The translations under genes and the position numbers were made by a program. A DNA stretch of 64,000 nt, taken from NCBI GenBank assembly GCA_035610835.1, contig CM069444.1:3478875-3542874 (forward strand), given 5' to 3'. This stretch comes from Ophiura sarsii. Taxonomy: Eukaryota > Echinodermata > Ophiuroidea > Amphilepidida > Ophiuridae. Under the pieces are notes generated by a model, which did no database searches, was not told where the DNA came from, and saw only the letters and a program-made list of their open reading frames with translations. Positions 15,001 to 30,000 of this stretch are shown piece after piece (the first letter of the stretch is position 1; each line of letters opens with the position of its first letter).

Positions 15001-18000
15001 GTTTTTCCCGTGACTGGAATAGAGCTGCTCGTAGTTGGCGTCTGATTCGTAATTTGATTAACATTATTCACGGGCGTATTAAAAATGTAGATCTCGACAG
15101 GCAGATCTTCACTCATACCTGTAGTTTCATCGCATATACCTGAAATGGTTATAGATGATGGATAATTGTTATGGTTTGTTCAGCTCAAAATTGCCAAAGC
15201 CTCCTCACAGCAGCGAAGGAATACAGAAGGTTGCGGGCGCGCGTGAAGGCATTACATTAACTGTGCATCATATGTGTGACGCGTGGTGTGTGGTAATCAT
15301 CGCGCGCGTACCCTTGGATTACTTTTACGCACAAAGAGATAAACACCGAATATTTCTCGCCAATTTGGAACTGATTCATCTATAGAAATATATCACTTGG
15401 CAATTACTTTGAATTAAAGTTAAGTTGACACGGACAATAATAGAATATAATGTTGTTACTACATCAAAGCTCACCTTGTTGCTTCGTGGTTGATGCTACT
15501 GTGGTAGTTGTAGCTTTGGTTAGTGCTTGAGGTGTAGTGGATTGCAGCTTGGTGGTGGCAACCGTGGTTGTCTCTGCAGAGGTTGTGGTTTCTGACACTG
15601 TTGTTGTTTCCAAAGTGGTGGTTAGTTTTTGACAACCTCTCAATTGAACGGTTAAGTTAGATGCTGATGTCTCTCCTGATACAACAATCTCCAGAGCGCC
15701 CACTGGATATGCGAGCTGCTTTTTAACAATAGACGTATATGTTTCGCCTTCAGCATCAGCAGCAACGAATATAGCTGTGAAAGTCTACAAAAAACAACAA
15801 TATATATATCAACATTTGGATATTAATTTGACCTAGCCGCAGTATTAATTAGGTACGTTCTTTTTTAATGCCTCGCATCATATTTAAGGGATAAAACCGT
15901 TTCGACTACAGCTAAAATAATAATGTTTGCTTTAACCCTTTCGACTACAGCTAAAATACTAATATTGGCTTTCGTTAATCATTTAAATATAAATAAACTG
16001 CTAACATAAAATTACTTAAAATACCTCGAGATTGTCGTTTGAAGGAACTGAAGTAAAATCCGTTTCTGAATCACTGCGAACTTTCATTGTGAAGGTGACT
16101 GGAGTCAGAGGAACCCGTGAGATAAGGACAATCGAATCAACTCTAGCAGGTACCGAAAGTGATACTAGATAAGTTTTGCCATTACCGTCAGAACCTTCTT
16201 CAGTAGTTACCACTACTCGCAAATCATCGTTGGATGTCATTGAATCCTCACAAGGCTCTGTAAAATGTTGATATACACAACACATGGTATAATTATATAC
16301 ACGTAAATATTATTTAAAATCATTATTTGACTTCAACTAGATGTTGATCATATAAACTGAAGAAGTAGAGACCAATATTACTTATATTATAATAAACATG
16401 ATTTGATTTACCTGTCTGTGTCGTTTCTGTTGTTACAGTTTGTTCAGTTGTTGTTGCAGAAGGTTGCAGTGTTGTTATCGTTGATGTTGTAACTTGTGTC
16501 GTCACAACTGCAGCCTGTGTAGGTTCAGTCTTTGCCTGAGTGGTCGTTTCCACAGTCGTTTGTTGAGTAGTAGTAACTAATTGTGAGGAAAACAATGTAA
16601 CATTCATTTTTTTGAAATAAAACAACCGCATAGCCTTCCGTGAACGTGATTAATTCAAATCCTAGGTTAAGTTTTATTATAATTGTTAGAATTTCTTATT
16701 AACAAGCCTCATGTTTTGTGAGCATTATGGTATTTTCTCTATATGGGTTGTTGAGGTTTTCCTTACTGACGAATAAATTGTTTATTTCGTTATATTGCAT
16801 TTTACCTACGACGTTATATGTTATATAGCTAACATATCATTTGTTGATATTCTTTGTTGATTTCTTATATGGTATTTACTGACCTTCCTCCTGGCATGAT
16901 TTCAGCACCATGGAAATAATCACCGCCTGCTCATCATTAGTATTAGTCGGAGTCACCACGATAAGAACAAACTGAACCTCTTTACCGGAGAAGTCCGGGC
17001 TTAGTTTTATTGGATTTCCATCTTCTAGAGTCTCCAATGGATCACCGATCTATGAAACACGTTCGAAAAAAGGCATTAGTATAATTTAAACCCGAACGAC
17101 CAAAAGGCAATTCGTATAATTAAAACCCGCAAAATCGATTTGAAAATTCAAGCTTAACAGGATTATGGACTGTTTTATTTTAAAAGCAATTAATTATTGA
17201 TAAGAAGTTAACAGAGTTGAATTATTGATTAACATGGAAAGTAGCCTACAAAAACCACGATTTATACGTGTCTTAAATCTCGTTCAGTTGTCATCTTTCA
17301 TCATCAACGATCATTTGGTGACAATTTATCGAGTTTGATATGCACTTATGCTAAGAAAAGTCGTTTTTCTAATATAATTTAGTACAATTCAAACTGTATC
17401 CTCTACAGACAGTCGCTGAAGCTAAGATATAAATTTTGGATTCTTAAGGTCCCACACCACCAAATCAGTTCCCTATTGCTTTGTGTGGATTTGGTGGAAA
17501 TTGGTGGAAACAGTGAAATCGTGTTAAATGATACCATTCAAGAAAAAGCTAGAGATTTTGGGCCTGATGTGGAGGAAATAACCTAGAAATGCCAAATTAT
17601 GAAACATTTAGGTACATTTACGGCACTTTTTACATTTTCTACGATGTTAAATTTAGACTTATGGTGGAGGCTATCTTAAATTCAAACACTGCCGGGTATT
17701 GCCAGAATGCAAATATTATTTGGTGGTGTGTACTCTTAAACTTGAATCAAAGAGGGTAATTTGGATCTATGCAAAAATCACATATTTGCAAGATATTACA
17801 AGGCTAGTGAACCTTTTCGTTTGGTAGGAATCAATGAGATATTTGAAGTGTTATATCCTGCACCCAGACTAATTGTTGTTTGTTCGAAGGAGAGGTTGTA
17901 GGGATTTGATACAATAGGAAATAATATAAACTCACAGGTTCAAATGTACGTGTCTTGTCATTCTTTGGAGCTTTCAAGATAGCAGTAACAGGCTTGTTGT

Positions 18001-21000
18001 AGGTAAATTCAATTAAATCAACCAAGGCCGGTTCGTCCAATTTGTAAACTATATAAGTTTTTCCCGTGACTGGAATAGAGCTGCTCGTAGTTGGCGTCTG
18101 ATTCGTAATTTGATTAACATTATTCACGGGCGTATTAAAAATGTAGATCTCGACAGGCAGATCTTCACTCATACCTGTAGTTTCATCGCATATACCTGAA
18201 ATGGTTATAGATGATGGATAATTGTTATGGTTTGTTCAGCTCAAAATTGCCAAAGCCTCCTCACAGCAGCGAAGGAATACAGAAGGTTGCGGGCGCGCGT
18301 GAAGGCATTACATTAACTGTGCATCATATGTGTGACGCGTGGTGTGTGGTAATCATCGCGCGCGTACCCTTGGATTACTTTTACGCACAAAGAGATAAAC
18401 ACCGAATATTTCTCGCCAATTTGGAACTGATTCATCTATAGAAATATATCACTTGGCAATTACTTTGAATTAAAGTTAAGTTGACACGGACAATAATAGA
18501 ATATAATGTTGTTACTACATCAAAGCTCACCTTGTTGCTTCGTGGTTGATGCTACTGTGGTAGTTGTAGCTTTGGTTAGTGCTTGAGGTGTAGTGGATTG
18601 CAGCTTGGTGGTGGCAACCGTGGTTGTCTCTGCAGAGGTTGTGGTTTCTGACACTGTTGTTGTTTCCAAAGTGGTGGTTAGTTTTTGACAACCTCTCAAT
18701 TGAACGGTTAAGTTAGATGCTGATGTCTCTCCTGATACAACAATCTCCAGAGCGCCCACTGGATATGCGAGCTGCTTTTTAACAATAGACGTATATGTTT
18801 CGCCTTCAGCATCAGCAGCAACGAATATAGCTGTGAAAGTCTACAAAAAACAACAATATATATATCAACATTTGGATATTAATTTGACCTAGCCGCAGTA
18901 TTAATTAGGTACGTTATTTTTTAATGCCTCGCATCATATTTAAGGGATAAAACCGTTTCGACTACAGCTAAAATAATAATGTTTGCTTTAACCCGTTCGA
19001 CTACAGCTAAAATACTAATATTGGCTTTCGTTAATCATTTAAATATAAATAAACTGCTAACATAAAATTACTTAAAATACCTCGAGATTGTCGTTTGATG
19101 GAACTGAAGTAAAATCCGTTTCTGAATCACTGCGAACTTTCATTGTGAAGGTGACTGGAGTCAGAGAAACCCGTGAGATGAGGACAATCGAATCAACTCT
19201 AGCAGGTACCGAAAGTGATACTAGATAAGTTTTGCCATTACCGTCAGAACCTTCTTCAGTAGTTACCACTACTCGCAAATCATCGTTGGATGTCATTGAA
19301 TCCTCACAAGGCTCTGTAAAATGTTGATATACACAACACATGGTATAATTATATACACGTAAATATTATTTAAAATCATTATTTGACTTCAACTAGATGT
19401 TGATCATATAAACTGAAGAAGTAGAGACCAATATTACTTATATTATAATAAACATGATTTGATTTACCTGTCTGTGTCGTTTCTGTTGTTACAGTTTGTT
19501 CAGTTGTTGTTGCAGAAGGTTGCAGTGTTGTTATCGTTGATGTTGTAACTTGTGTCGTCACAACTGCAGCCTGTGTAGGTTCAGTCTTTGCCTGAGTGGT
19601 CGTTTCCACAGTCGTTTGTTGAGTAGTAGTAACTAATTGTGAGGAAAACAATGTAACATTCATTTTTTTGAAATAAAACAACCGCATAGCCTTCCGTGAA
19701 CGTGATTAATTCAAATCCTAGGTTAAGTTTTATTATAATTGTTAGAATTTCTTATTAACAAGCCTCATGTTTTGTGAGCATTATGGTATTTTCTCTATAT
19801 GGGTTGTTGAGGTTTTCCTTACTGACGAATAAATTGTTTATTTCGTTATATTGCATTTTACCTACGACGTTATATGTTATATAGCTAACATATCATTTGT
19901 TGATATTTTTTGTTGATTTCTTATATGGTATTTACTGACCTTCCTCCTGGCATGATTTCAGCACCATGGAAATAATCACCGCCTGCTCATCATTAGTATT
20001 AGTCGGAGTCACCACGATAAGAACAAACTGAACCTCTTTACCGGAGAAGTCCGGGCTTAGTTTTATTGGATTTCCATCTTCTAGAGTCTCCAATGGATCA
20101 CCGATCTATGAAACACGTTCGAAAAAAAGGCATTAGTATAATTTAAACCCGAACGACCAAAAGGCAATTCGTATTATTAAATACCGCAAAATCGATTTGA
20201 AAATTCAAGCTTAACAGGATTATGGACTGTTTTATTTTAAAAGCAATTAATTATTGATAAGAAGTTAACAGAGTTGAATTATTGATTAACATGGAAAGTA
20301 GCCTACAAAAACCACGATTTATACGTGTCTTAAATCTCGTTCAGTTGTCATCTTTCATCATCAACGATCATTTGGTGACAATTTATCGAGTTTGATATGC
20401 ACTTATGCTAAGAAAAGTCGTTTTTCTAATATAATTTAGTACAATTCAAACTGTATCCTCTACAGACAGTCGCTGAAGCTAAGATATAAATTTTGGATTC
20501 TTAAGGTCCCACACCACCAAATCAGTTCCCTATTGCTTTGTGTGGATTTGGTGGAAATTGGTGGAAACAGTGAAATCGTGTTAAATGATACCATTCAAGA
20601 AAAAGCTAGAGATTTTGGGCCTTATGTGGAGGAAATAACCTAGAAATGCCAAATTATGAAACATTTAGGTACATTTACGGCACTTTTTACATTTTCTACG
20701 ATGTTAAATTTAGACTTATGGTGGAGTCTATCTTAAATTCAAACACTGCCGGGTATTGCCAGAATGCAAATATTATTTGGTGGTGTGTACTCTTAAACTT
20801 GAATCAAAGAGGGTAATTTGGATCTATGCAAAAATCACATATTTGCAAGATATTACAAGGCTAGTGAACCTTTTCGTTTGGTAGGAATCAATGATATATT
20901 TGAAGTGTTATATCCTGCACCCAGACTAATTGTTGTTTGTTCGAAGGAGAGGTTGTAGGGATTTGATACAATAGGAAATAATATAAACTCACAGGTTCAA

Positions 21001-24000
21001 ATGTACGTGTCTTGTCATTCTTTGGAGCTTTCAAGATAGCAGTAACAGGCTTGTTGTAGGTAAATTCAATTAAATCAACCAAGGCCGGTTCGTCCAATTT
21101 GTAAACTATATAAGTTTTTCCCGTGACTGGAATAGAGCTGCTCGTAGTTGGCGTCTGATTCGTAATTTGATTAACATTATTCACGGGCGTATTAAAAATG
21201 TAGATCTCGACAGGCAGATCTTCACTCATACCTGTAGTTTCATCGCATATACCTGAAATGGTTATAGATGATGGATAATTGTTATGGTTTGTTCAGCTCA
21301 AAATTGCCAAAGCCTCCTCACAGCAGCGAAGGAATACAGAAGGTTGCGGGCGCGCGTGAAGGCATTACATTAACTGTGCATCATATGTGTGACGCGTGGT
21401 GTGTGGTAATCATCGCGCGCGTACCCTTGGATTACTTTTACGCACAAAGAGATAAACACCGAATATTTCTCGCCAATTTGGAACTGATTCATCTATAGAA
21501 ATATATCACTTGGCAATTACTTTGAATTAAAGTTAAGTTGACACGGACAATAATAGAATATAATGTTGTTACTACATCAAAGCTCACCTTGTTGCTTCGT
21601 GGTTGATGCTACTGTGGTAGTTGTAGCTTTGGTTAGTGCTTGAGGTGTAGTGGATTGCAGCTTGGTGGTGGCAACCGTGGTTGTCTCTGCAGAGGTTGTG
21701 GTTTCTGACACTGTTGTTGTTTCCAAAGTGGTGGTTAGTTTTTGACAACCTCTCAATTGAACGGTTAAGTTAGATGCTGATGTCTCTCCTGATACAACAA
21801 TCTCCAGAGCGCCCACTGGATATGCGAGCTGCTTTTTAACAATAGACGTATATGTTTCGCCTTCAGCATCAGCAGCAACGAATATAGCTGTGAAAGTCTA
21901 CAAAAAACAACAATATATATATCAACATTTGGATATTAATTTGACCTAGCCGCAGTATTAATTAGGTACGTTATTTTTTAATGCCTCGCATCATATTTAA
22001 GGGATAAAACCGTTTCGACTACAGCTAAAATAATAATGTTTGCTTTAACCCGTTCGACTACAGCTAAAATACTAATATTGGCTTTCGTTAATCATTTAAA
22101 TATAAATAAACTGCTAACATAAAATTACTTAAAATACCTCGAGATTGTCGTTTGAAGGAACTGAAGTAAAATCCGTTTCTGAATCACTGCGAACTTTCAT
22201 TGTGAAGGTGACTGGAGTCAGAGAAACCCGTGAGATGAGGACAATCGAATCAACTCTAGCAGGTACCGAAAGTGATACTAGATAAGTTTTGCCATTACCG
22301 TCAGAACCTTCTTCAGTAGTTACCACTACTCGCAAATCATCGTTGGATGTCATTGAATCCTCACAAGGCTCTGTAAAATGTTGATATACACAACACATGG
22401 TATAATTATATACACGTAAATATTATTTAAAATCATTATTTGACTTCAACTAGATGTTGATCATATAAACTGAAGAAGTAGAGACCAATATTACTTATAT
22501 TATAATAAACATGATTTGATTTACCTGTCTGTGTCGTTTCTGTTGTTACAGTTTGTTCAGTTGTTGTTGCAGAAGGTTGCAGTGTTGTTATCGTTGATGT
22601 TGTAACTTGTGTCGTCACAACTGCAGCCTGTGTAGGTTCAGTCTTTGCCTGAGTGGTCGTTTCCACAGTCGTTTGTTGAGTAGTAGTAACTAATTGTGAG
22701 GAAAACAATGTAACATTCATTTTTTTGAAATAAAACAACCGCATAGCCTTCCGTGAACGTGATTAATTCAAATCCTAGGTTAAGTTTTATTATAATTGTT
22801 AGAATTTCTTATTAACAAGCCTCATGTTTTGTGAGCATTATGGTATTTTCTCTATATGGGTTGTTGAGGTTTTCCTTACTGACGAATAAATTGTTTATTT
22901 CGTTATATTGCATTTTACATACGACGTTATATGTTATATAGCTAACATATCATTTGTTGATATTCTTTGTTGATTTCTTATATGGTATTTACTGACCTTC
23001 CTCCTGGCATGATTTCAGCACCATGGAAATAATCACCGCCTGCTCATCATTAGTATTAGTCGGAGTCACCACGATAAGAACAAACTGAACCTCTTTACCG
23101 GAGAAGTCCGGGCTTAGTTTTATTGGATTTCCATCTTCTAGAGTCTCCAATGGATCACCGATCTATGAAACACGTTCGAAAAAAAGGCATTAGTATAATT
23201 TAAACCCGAACGACCAAAAGGCAATTCGTATAATTAAAACCCGCAAAATCGATTTGAAAATTCAAGCTTAACAGGATTATGGACTGTTTCATTTTAAAAG
23301 CAATTAATTATTGATAAGAAGTTAACAGAGTTGAATTATTGATTAACATGGAAAGTAGTCTACAAAAACCACGATTTATACGTGTCTTAAATCTCGTTCA
23401 GTTGTCATCTTTCATCATCAACGATCATTTGGTGACAATTTATCGAGTTTGATATGCACTTATGCTAAGAAAAGTCGTTTTTCTAATATAATTTAGTACA
23501 ATTCAAACTGTATCCTCTACAGACAGTCGCTGAAGCTAAGATATAAATTTTGGATTCTTAAGGTCCCACACCACCAAATCAGTTCCCTATTGCTTTGTGT
23601 GGATTTGGTGGAAATTGGTGGAAACAGTGAAATCGTGTTAAATGATACCATTCAAGAAAAAGCTAGAGATTTTGGGCCTTATGTGGAGGAAATAACCTAG
23701 AAATGCCAAATTATGAAACATTTAGGTACATTTACGGCACTTTTTACATTTTCTACGATGTTAAATTTAGACTTATGTTGGAGTCTATCTTAAATTCAAA
23801 CACTGCCGGGTATTGCCAGAATGCAAATATTATTTGGTGGTGTGTACTCTTAAACTTGAATCAAAGAGGGTAATTTGGATCTATGCAAAAATCACATATT
23901 TGCAAGATATTACAAGGCTAGTGAACCTTTTCGTTTGGTAGGAATCAATGATATATTTGAAGTGTTATATCCTGCACCCAGACTAATTGTTGTTTGTTCG

Positions 24001-27000
24001 AAGGAGAGGTTGTAGGGATTTGATACAATAGGAAATAATATAAACTCACAGGTTCAAATGTACGTGTCTTGTCATTCTTTGGAGCTTTCAAGATAGCAGT
24101 AACAGGCTTGTTGTAGGTAAATTCAATTAAATCAACCAAGGCCGGTTCGTCCAATTTGTAAACTATATAAGTTTTTCCCGTGACTGGAATAGAGCTGCTC
24201 GTAGTTGGCGTCTGATTCGTAATTTGATTAACATTATTCACGGGCGTATTAAAAATGTAGATCTCGACAGGCAGATCTTCACTCATACCTGTAGTTTCAT
24301 CGCATATACCTGAAATGGTTATAGATGATGGATAATTGTTATGGTTTGTTCAGCTCAAAATTGCCAAAGCCTCCTCACAGCAGCGAAGGAATACAGAAGG
24401 TTGCGGGCGCGCGTGAAGGCATTACATTAACTGTGCATCATATGTGTGACGCGTGGTGTGTGGTAATCATCGCGCGCGTACCCTTGGATTACTTTTACGC
24501 ACAAAGAGATAAACACCGAATATTTCTCGCCAATTTGGAACTGATTCATCTATAGAAATATATCACTTGGCAATTACTTTGAATTAAAGTTAAGTTGACA
24601 CGGACAATAATAGAATATAATGTTGTTACTACATCAAAGCTCACCTTGTTGCTTCGTGGTTGATGCTACTGTGGTAGTTGTAGCTTTGGTTAGTGCTTGA
24701 GGTGTAGTGGATTGCAGCTTGGTGGTGGCAACCGTGGTTGTCTCTGCAGAGGTTGTGGTTTCTGACACTGTTGTTGTTTCCAAAGTGGTGGTTAGTTTTT
24801 GACAACCTCTCAATTGAACGGTTAAGTTAGATGCTGATGTCTCTCCTGATACAACAATCTCCAGAGCGCCCACTGGATATGCGAGCTGCTTTTTAACAAT
24901 AGACGTATATGTTTCGCCTTCAGCATCAGCAGCAACGAATATAGCTGTGAAAGTCTACAAAAAACAACAAAATATAAATCAACATTTGGATATTAATTTG
25001 ACCTAGCCGCAGTATTAATTAGGTACGTTATTTTTTAATGCCTCGCATCATTTTTAAGGGATAAAACCGTTTCGACTACAGCTAAAATAATAATGTTTGC
25101 TTTAACCCTTTCGACTACAGCTAAAATACTAATATTGGCTTTCGTTAATCATTTAAATATAAATAAACTGCTAACATAAAATTACTTAAAATACCTCGAG
25201 ATTGTCGTTTGAAGGAACTGAAGTAAAATCCGTTTCTGAATCACTGCGAACTTTCATTGTGAAGGTGACTGGAGTCAGAGGAACCCGTGAGATGAGGACA
25301 ATCGAATCAACTCTAGCAGGTACCGAAAGTGATACTAGATAAGTTTTGCCATTACCGTCAGAACCTTCTTCAGTAGTTACCACTACTTGCAAATCATCGT
25401 TGGATGTCATTGAATCCTCACAAGGCTCTGTAAAATGTTGATATACACAACACATGGTATAATTATATACACGTAAATATTATTTAAAATCATTATTTGA
25501 CTTCAACTAGATGTTGATCATATAAACTGAAGAAGTAGAGACCAATATTACTTATATTATAATAAACATGATTTGATTTACCTGTCTGTGTCGTTTCTGT
25601 TGTTACAGTTTGTTCAGTTGTTGTTGCAGAAGGTTGCAGTGTTGTTATCGTTGATGTTGTAACTTGTGTCGTCACAACTGCAGCCTGTGTAGGTTCAGTC
25701 TTTGCCTGAGTGGTCGTTTCCACAGTCGTTTGTTGAGTAGTAGTAACTAATTGTGAGGAAAACAATGTAACATTCATTTTTTTGAAATAAAACAACCGCA
25801 TAGCCTTCCGTGAACGTGATTAATTCAAATCCTAGGTTAAGTTTTATTATAATTGTTAGAATTTCTTATTAACAAGCCTCATGTTTTGTGAGCATTATGG
25901 TATTTTCTCTATATGGGTTGTTGAGGTTTTCCTTACTGACGAATACATTGTTTATTTCGTTATATTGCATTTTACCTACGACGTTATATGTTATATAGCT
26001 AACATATCATTTGTTGATATTCTTTGTTGATTTCTTATATGGTATTTACTGACCTTCCTCCTGGCATGATTTCAGCACCATGGAAATAATCACCGCCTGC
26101 TCATCATTAGTATTAGTCGGAGTCACCACGATAAGAACAAACTGAACCTCTTTACCGGAGAAGTCCGGGCTTAGTTTTATTGGATTTCCATCTTCTAGAG
26201 TCTCCAATGGATCACCGATCTATGAAACACGTTCGAAAAAAAGGCATTAGTATAATTTTAAACCCGAACGACCAAAAGGCAATTCGTATAATTAAAACCC
26301 GCAAAATCGATTTGACAATTCAAGCTTAACAGGATTATGGACTGTTTTATTTTAAAAGCAATTAATTATTGATAAGAAGTTAACAGAGTTGAATTATTGA
26401 TTAACATGGAAAGTAGCCTACAAAAACCACGATTTATACGTGTCTTAAATCTCGTTCAGTTGTCATCTTTCATCATCAACGATCATTTGGTGACAATTTA
26501 TCGAGTTTGATATGCACTTATGCTAAGAAAAGTCGTTTTTCTAATATAATTTAGTACAATTCAAACTGTATCCTCTACAGACAGTCGCTGAAGCTAAGAT
26601 ATAAATTTTGGATTCTTAAGGTCCCACACCACCAAATCAGTTCCCTATTGCTTTGTGTGGATTTGGTGGAAATTGGTGGAAACAGTGAAATCGTGTTAAA
26701 TGATACCATTCAAGAAAAAGCTAGAGATTTTGGGCCTTATGTGGAGGAAATAACCTAGAAATGCCAAATTATGAAACATTTAGGTACATTTACGGCACTT
26801 TTTACATTTTCTACGATGTTAAATTTAGACTTATGGTGGAGTCTATCTTAAATTCAAACACTGCCGGGTATTGCCAGAATGCAAATATTATTTGGTGGTG
26901 TGTACTCTTAAACTTGAATCAAAGAGGGTAATTTGGATCTATGCAAAAATCACATATTTGCAAGATATTACAAGGCTAGTGAACCTTTTCGTTTGGTAGG

Positions 27001-30000
27001 AATCAATGATATATTTGAAGTGTTATATCCTGCACCCAGACTAATTGTTGTTTGTTCGAAGGAGAGGTTGTAGGGATTTGATACAATAGGAAATAATATA
27101 AACTCACAGGTTCAAATGTACGTGTCTTGTCATTCTTTGGAGCTTTCAAGATAGCAGTAACAGGCTTGTTGTAGGTAAATTCAATTAAATCAACCAAGGC
27201 CGGTTCGTCCAATTTGTAAACTATATAAGTTTTTCCCGTGACTGGAATAGAGCTGCTCGTAGTTGGCGTCTGATTCGTAATTTGATTAACATTATTCACG
27301 GGCGTATTAAAAATGTAGATCTCGACAGGCAGATCTTCACTCATACCTGTAGTTTCATCGCATATACCTGAAATGGTTATAGATGATGGATAATTGTTAT
27401 GGTTTGTTCAGCTCAAAATTGCCAAAGCCTCCTCACAGCAGCGAAGGAATACAGAAGGTTGCGGGCGCGCGTGAAGGCATTACATTAACTGTGCATCATA
27501 TGTGTGACGCGTGGTGTGTGGTAATCATCGCGCGCGTACCCTTGGATTACTTTTACGCACAAAGAGATAAACACCGAATATTTCTCGCCAATTTGGAACT
27601 GATTCATCTATAGAAATATATCACTTGGCAATTACTTTGAATTAAAGTTAAGTTGACACGGACAATAATAGAATATAATGTTGTTACTACATCAAAGCTC
27701 ACCTTGTTGCTTCGTGGTTGATGCTACTGTGGTAGTTGTAGCTTTGGTTAGTGCTTGAGGTGTAGTGGATTGCAGCTTGGTGGTGGCAACCGTGGTTGTC
27801 TCTGCAGAGGTTGTGGTTTCTGACACTGTTGTTGTTTCCAAAGTGGTGGTTAGTTTTTGACAACCTCTCAATTGAACGGTTAAGTTAGATGCTGATGTCT
27901 CTCCTGATACAACAAACTCCAGAGCGCCCACTGGATATGCGAGCTGCTTTTTAACAATAGACGTATATGTTTCGCCTTCAGCATCAGCAGCAACGAATAT
28001 AGCTGTGAAAGTCTACAAAAAACAACAATATATATATCAACATTTGGATATTAATTTGACCTAGCCGCAGTATTAATTAGGTACGTTATTTTTTAATGCC
28101 TCGCATCATATTTAAGGGATAAAACCGTTTCGACTACAGCTAAAATAATAATGTTTGCTTTAACCCTTTCGACTACAGCTAAAATACTAATATTGGCTTT
28201 CGTTAATCATTTAAATATAAATAAACTGCTAACATAAAATTACTTAAAATACCTCGAGATTGTCGTTTGAAGGAACTGAAGTAAAATCCGTTTCTGAATC
28301 ACTGCGAACTTTCATTGTGAAGGTGACTGGAGTCAGAGGAACCCGTGAGATGAGGACAATCGAATCAACTCTAGCAGGAACCGAAAGTGATACTAGATAA
28401 GTTTTGCCATTACCGTCAGAACCTTCTTCAGTAGTTACCACTACTTGCAAATCATCGTTGGATGTCATTGAATCCTCACAAGGCTCTGTAAAATGTTGAT
28501 ATACACAACACATGGTATAATTATATACACGTAAATATTATTTAAAATCATTATTTGACTTCAACTAGATGTTGATCATATAAACTGAAGAAGTAGAGAC
28601 CAATATTACTTATATTATAATAAACATGATTTGATTTACCTGTCTGTGTCGTTTCTGTTGTTACAGTTTGTTCAGTTGTTGTTGCAGAAGGTTGCAGTGT
28701 TGTTATCGTTGATGTTGTAACTTGTGTCGTCACAACTGCAGCCTGTGTAGGTTCAGTCTTTGCCTGAGTGGTCGTTTCCACAGTCGTTTGTTGAGTAGTA
28801 GTAACTAATTGTGAGGAAAACAATGTAACATTCATTTTTTTGAAATAAAACAACCGCATAGCCTTCCGTGAACGTGATTAATTCAAATCCTAGGTTAAGT
28901 TTTATTATAATTGTTAGAATTTCTTATTAACAAGCCTCATGTTTTGTGAGCATTATGGTATTTTCTCTATATGGGTTGTTGAGGTTTTCCTTACTGACGA
29001 ATACATTGTTTATTTCGTTATATTGCATTTTACCTACGACGTTATATGTTATATAGCTAACATATCATTTGTTGATATTCTTTGTTGATTTCTTATATGG
29101 TATTTACTGACCTTCCTCCTGGCATGATTTCAGCACCATGGAAATAATCACCGCCTGCTCATCATTAGTATTAGTCGGAGTCACCACGATAAGAACAAAC
29201 TGAACCTCTTTACCGGAGAAGTCCGGGCTTAGTTTTATTGGATTTCCATCTTCTAGAGTCTCCAATGGATCACCGATCTATGAAACACGTTCGAAAAAAA
29301 GGCATTAGTATAATTTAAACCCGAACGACCAAAAGGCAATTCGTATAATTAAAACCCGCAAAATCGATTTGACAATTCAAGCTTAACAGGATTATGGACT
29401 GTTTTATTTTAAAAGCAATTAATTATTGATAAGAAGTTAACAGAGTTGAATTATTGATTAACATGGAAAGTAGCCTACAAAAACCACGATTTATACGTGT
29501 CTTAAATCTCGTTCAGTTGTCATCTTTCATCATCAACGATCATTTGGTGACAATTTATCGAGTTTGATATGCACTTATGCTAAGAAAAGTCGTTTTTCTA
29601 ATATAATTTAGTACAATTCAAACTGTATCCTCTACAGACAGTCGCTGAAGCTAAGATATAAATTTTGGATTCTTAAGGTCCCACACCACCAAATCAGTTC
29701 CCTATTGCTTTGTGTGGATTTGGTGGAAATTGGTGGAAACAGTGAAATCGTGTTAAATGATACCATTCAAGAAAAAGCTAGAGATTTTGGGCCTTATGTG
29801 GAGGAAATAACCTAGAAATGCCAAATTATGAAACATTTAGGTACATTTACGGCACTTTTTACATTTTCTACGATGTTAAATTTAGACTTATGGTGGAGTC
29901 TATCTTAAATTCAAACACTGCCGGGTATTGCCAGAATGCAAATATTATTTGGTGGTGTGTACTCTTAAACTTGAATCAAAGAGGGTAATTTGGATCTATG